From: Pelagibacterium nitratireducens
GTDB taxonomy: Bacteria > Pseudomonadota > Alphaproteobacteria > Rhizobiales > Devosiaceae
Assembly (NCBI RefSeq): GCF_037044555.1
Contig: NZ_CP146275.1
Coordinates: forward strand, 1,034,501 to 1,098,500
Direction: 5' to 3'
Length of the DNA stretch: 64,000 bases
Of this stretch, positions 61,729 through 64,000 are shown in pieces (position 1 is the stretch's first letter; each line of letters begins with the position of its first letter). The position numbers and the translations under genes were made by a program. Under the pieces are notes generated by a model. That model did not search any database. It saw only the letters and a list, made by a program, of their open reading frames with translations, and was not told the origin of the DNA.

Positions 61729-63143
61729 CCGGCGAACAGCGCCTCGATCCGCAATCGCGCGATGCGCTCGACCTGTGCGCAGGCGGTGGCGAATTCGGTA
61801 GCGCGGTCGTTGGCGATACGGGTTTTGAACGCCTCAAGGATCGAAGCTTTGGTGTTGTCGCGAACGGCGATGATGAAGGGAAAGCCGAACTTTTCAACAT
61901 AGCGGATGTTGAGTTCGGTGAAGGTTTCCCGCTCCTCGTCGGTCAGCGCATTGAGCCCGGCCGAGGCCTGTTCGGAGGTGGAATCCGCGGTGAGCCGCTT
62001 GGCGGCCGCCAGTTTTCCGGCGAGGTCCGGGTGGGCATTGAGCACGCCGAGCCGCTCGTCGTCGGTGGCCATGCGGAACTGGTTGCGCAGGGCAAAATGG
62101 ATGCCGAGCGGGCTGTCGTTCGCCGGCCCCAGTTCGGCCTCCCAGGCTCGCTGGGCGATAAAGGGGGAGTGCTCGAATACGCCGCCAAATGTCGCCATGA
62201 AGCTCTCGGCATCCATTTGCGAGGGAGCAATTCGGGGCGGTTGGTAGGGGTGGTGATCGGCCCAGTGCCGGGCGATATCGATCCGCCTTGCGACCCAGAT
62301 CTTGTCGAACTCCTTGATATAGTCGACGAAGCGCTTGAGCCCTTCAAATCGCCCCGGTTGTCCCACGAGACGGCAGTGCAGCCCGATCGACATCATCTTG
62401 GGGCTGCCTTCCTCGCCTTCGCGATAGAGGCAATCAAAGCTGTCCTTCAAGGCCAGAAAAAACTCCTCGCCATTGGCAAAGCCCGAGGCGGTGACAAACC
62501 GCATATCGTTATTGGCCAGCGTGTAGGGAATGATAAGCTGCGGTGTGGCGTTGTGAACCCTCCAGTATGGAAGGTCGTCGTCATAGGTATCGGAGACATA
62601 GGCAAAGCCGCCTTGTTCTGACACAAGATCGACAGTGTTGACCGAACAACGCCCCGTGTACCAGCCGAGCGGCCGCGTGCCCGTCGCGACGGTGTGCAGC
62701 CTTACTGCTTCGGCGATCTGGGCCGCTTCGTCCTGCCGCTCCATGTCCTTGTGCTCGACCCATTTATAGCCATGGGAGGCGATTTCCCAATCGGCGTCGA
62801 GCATGGCCTGCACCTGCTGCGGCGCGCGCATCAGCGCGGTGGCAACGCCATAGACCGTAACGGGGAGGTTGTTCTGCGTGAACAGCTTGTGCAGCCGCCA
62901 GAAACCGACCCGGGCACCATATTCATACATGGATTCGATGTTCCAGTGCCGCGCACCGGGCCACGGCGCGGCGCCCACCACATCGGCCAGAAAGGCTTCG
63001 GAGGCCTCATCGCCATGCAGGATGTTGTTTTCCCCGCCCTCTTCGTAGTTGAGGACGAACTGGATCGCGATATTGGCGCCGCCGGGCCAATTGGCATGGG
63101 GTGGGTTGGGGCCGTATCCGGCCAGATCGCGGGGATAACGCAT
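61725..63143 (-). CDS. puuE: Allantoinase PuuE - OHCU decarboxylase (UraD) fusion protein
   Basis: This is a 472-aa two-enzyme fusion. Residues 1-300 are the polysaccharide-deacetylase-like allantoinase PuuE (RYPRDLAGYGPNPPHANWPGGA, then WEIASHGYKWVEHKDM and GWYTGRCSVNTVDLV), which opens allantoin to allantoate. Residues about 310-472 are 2-oxo-4-hydroxy-4-carboxy-5-ureidoimidazoline decarboxylase (FGGVFEHSPFIAQRAWE with catalytic His, then HPDLAG and KFGFPFIIAVRDNTKASIL), which makes S-allantoin. The fusion couples consecutive steps. The start is ATG 63143 with GGAG six nt upstream, inside an upstream alternative ATG at 63155. Divergent from uraH and xdhA. Confidence 0.93.
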   Translation of the reverse strand: MRYPRDLAGYGPNPPHANWPGGANIAIQFVLNYEEGGENNILHGDEASEAFLADVVGAAPWPGARHWNIESMYEYGARVGFWRLHKLFTQNNLPVTVYGVATALMRAPQQVQAMLDADWEIASHGYKWVEHKDMERQDEAAQIAEAVRLHTVATGTRPLGWYTGRCSVNTVDLVSEQGGFAYVSDTYDDDLPYWRVHNATPQLIIPYTLANNDMRFVTASGFANGEEFFLALKDSFDCLYREGEEGSPKMMSIGLHCRLVGQPGRFEGLKRFVDYIKEFDKIWVARRIDIARHWADHHPYQPPRIAPSQMDAESFMATFGGVFEHSPFIAQRAWEAELGPANDSPLGIHFALRNQFRMATDDERLGVLNAHPDLAGKLAAAKRLTADSTSEQASAGLNALTDEERETFTELNIRYVEKFGFPFIIAVRDNTKASILEAFKTRIANDRATEFATACAQVERIARLRIEALFAG

Positions 63144-63186
63144 GGCGCACTCCATGACGGGCAGACAAACAGGAGCGTACCTTAGA

Positions 63187-63222
63187 CACAAATTTTTGGA
63201 CCATGTGGTAAAAAATTCTGTG
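63187..63222. promoter_or_regulatory. Large imperfect palindrome with RutR-like core between puuE-uraD and uraH
   Basis: CACAAATTTTTGGACC and GGTAAAAAATTCTGTG form a 36-bp near-palindrome around ATGT. Its core 63197-63212, TGGACCATGTGGTAAA, matches the RutR consensus TTGACCA-n2-TGGTCAA at 12 of 14 fixed positions. The site is 44 bp from the puuE start and 70 bp from the uraH start, so one regulator could control both divergent purine units. RutR as that regulator is inference. Confidence 0.6.
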
Positions 63223-63291
63223 CCCGCCCCCTTTCGCAGGGCAATTTTTGAGTTGATAGTTGGGGAAAATCCAATGGCGCTTGGAGCAGGC

Positions 63292-63648
63292 ATGACCACA
63301 ACCGGACGGCTGACGACCCACGTTCTCGATACCGCGAACGGGACCCCTGCGAAGGGAATGACCATCGATCTTTACAGGGTAAATGGCGAGGCGGCAGTGT
63401 TCGAGCGGTCGGTGGTCACCAATGATGACGGGCGGTGCGACGGGCCTTTGCTGGAGGGGGAATCATTGGCGGAAGGGGCCTACCGGCTGAACTTCCATGT
63501 CGGAGAATATTTCAGCAGAATCAACGGCAAAGCCGTTGAATTTCTCGACGTTGTGGCAGTCGATTTCAGGGTGAGTGACAGCCAGGCGCATTATCATGTG
63601 CCGTTGCTGGTCTCTCCCTTCGGCTATTCGACCTATCGCGGGAGCTGA
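63292..63648 (+). CDS. uraH: 5-hydroxyisourate hydrolase
   Basis: This 118-aa transthyretin-related protein has GRLTTHVLDTANGTPAKGM at the N-terminus with the catalytic His, a central TNDDGRCDGPLL and the diagnostic C-terminal tetrapeptide YRGS. It hydrolyses 5-hydroxyisourate, the product of urate oxidation, to OHCU, the substrate of the UraD domain encoded divergently. The ATG at 63292 with GGAG gives the normal length; an ATG at 63274 with GGGGAA is possible. It is followed 2 bp later by xdhA. Confidence 0.94.
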   Translation: MTTTGRLTTHVLDTANGTPAKGMTIDLYRVNGEAAVFERSVVTNDDGRCDGPLLEGESLAEGAYRLNFHVGEYFSRINGKAVEFLDVVAVDFRVSDSQAHYHVPLLVSPFGYSTYRGS

Positions 63649-63650
63649 GC

Positions 63651-64000
63651 TTGGACCCGCGCACCGCTATCTGCTTCTATCTCAACGATAATCTGGTCGA
63701 GCTGGACACGCTTGAGCCGGACCGGACGCTGCTCGATTTCCTGCGATTGGACCGTGTCCTGCGGGGCACCAAGGAAGGCTGCGCTGAGGGAGATTGCGGG
63801 GCCTGTACCGTCATTGTTGGCCGTAAAAGTGGTGGAGTTGTGCGATATTTGCCTGCAAATGCGTGCATAATGCTGGTTTCGATGCTGGATGGTGCGCATG
63901 TGGCGACCGTCGAGCATCTCAAGGGTGCCGATGGCAACTTGCATCCGGTGCAACAGGCCATGGTCGACTACCATGGAAGCCAGTGCGGGTTCTGCACGCC
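63651..64000 (+). CDS. xdhA: Xanthine dehydrogenase small subunit, N-terminal part (continues beyond the window)
   Basis: The visible 116 residues hold the [2Fe-2S] ferredoxin domain of XdhA (ICFYLNDNLVELDTLEPDRTLLDFLR, in part). The first cluster motif is CAEGDCGACTVIVG and the beginning of the second is HGSQCGFCT. The enzyme oxidises hypoxanthine and xanthine to urate. Translation probably starts at TTG 63651, two bases after the uraH stop, with GGGAG 6 nt upstream; no ATG is available. The gene is cut by the window end. With uraH, puuE-uraD, allE and allA it completes most of a urate-to-glyoxylate route. Confidence 0.92.
   Translation, partial: MDPRTAICFYLNDNLVELDTLEPDRTLLDFLRLDRVLRGTKEGCAEGDCGACTVIVGRKSGGVVRYLPANACIMLVSMLDGAHVATVEHLKGADGNLHPVQQAMVDYHGSQCGFCT

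Overview
The window is GC-rich alphaproteobacterial chromosome, most likely Hyphomicrobiales (Rhizobiales) and possibly a Devosia/Pelagibacterium-type bacterium. Pointers are a RirA-type iron regulator with an Irr/ICE-like box in its promoter, a SigF/NrsF pair, RIME-like intergenic mosaic repeats, a PuuE-UraD fusion and many ABC importers. The genus is inference. I see no rRNA, tRNA, CRISPR array, transposase or phage gene.

Layout. 0-2.4 kb: 5' end of a GntR regulator, then a divergent PNPOx-like flavoprotein / MocR regulator pair. 2.4-8.1 kb: one-carbon genes metH-purU-folD behind a perfect 20-bp palindrome. 8.2-20.2 kb: a GH20 hexosaminidase, a 1144-aa ChiS-like hybrid sensor kinase ending in a ChiS-type DNA-binding domain, and a divergent five-gene family-5 oligosaccharide/peptide importer with two small riders. 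This matches the Vibrio chitobiose locus in gene content. 20.5-24.3 kb: osmoprotectant (Yeh/OsmU-type) importer. 24.3-31.1 kb: transglutaminase / ATP-grasp-alpha-E / transglutaminase-DUF2126 cassette. 31.2-36.2 kb: TRIC channel, M14-like deacylase and polar amino acid importer. 36.5-39.4 kb: GGDEF protein, sulfurtransferase, nucleoside hydrolase. 39.6-40.3 kb: rirA and a candidate small RNA.

40.3-50.6 kb is a reductive pyrimidine catabolism locus: RutR-like repressor, omega-amino-acid aminotransferase, malonate/methylmalonate-semialdehyde dehydrogenase, N-carbamoyl-beta-alanine amidohydrolase, dihydropyrimidinase and an NMT1/THI5-type importer. Dihydropyrimidine dehydrogenase is not in the window. 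50.8-52.7 kb: thuA/thuB-like pair behind a LacI-type palindrome. 52.8-54.5 kb: periplasmic 5'-nucleotidase with RutR-like and PHO-box-like sites upstream. 54.6-58.05 kb: SigF-NrsF stress module facing a methionine-rich periplasmic peptide (MrpX-like), a cytochrome b561 and a Tat-exported molybdoenzyme. It closely resembles the hypochlorite-scavenging SigF/NrsF/MrpX/MsrPQ system, and two SigF-type promoters with identical spacing are visible. 58.2-64 kb: purine/ureide catabolism (allA, allE, puuE-uraD fusion, uraH, start of xdhA), interrupted by a repeat-rich non-coding stretch and an ArsR/SRPBCC group.

How it fits together: extracellular 5'-nucleotidase, nucleoside hydrolase, the pyrimidine pathway and the purine pathway form a 25-kb nucleotide-salvage neighbourhood. 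Three RutR-like operators (before the pyrimidine operon, before the nucleotidase and between puuE-uraD and uraH-xdhA) suggest one regulator links them. Positions were counted by hand from the sequence. Family assignments come from motifs and remembered family features; no database search was possible.
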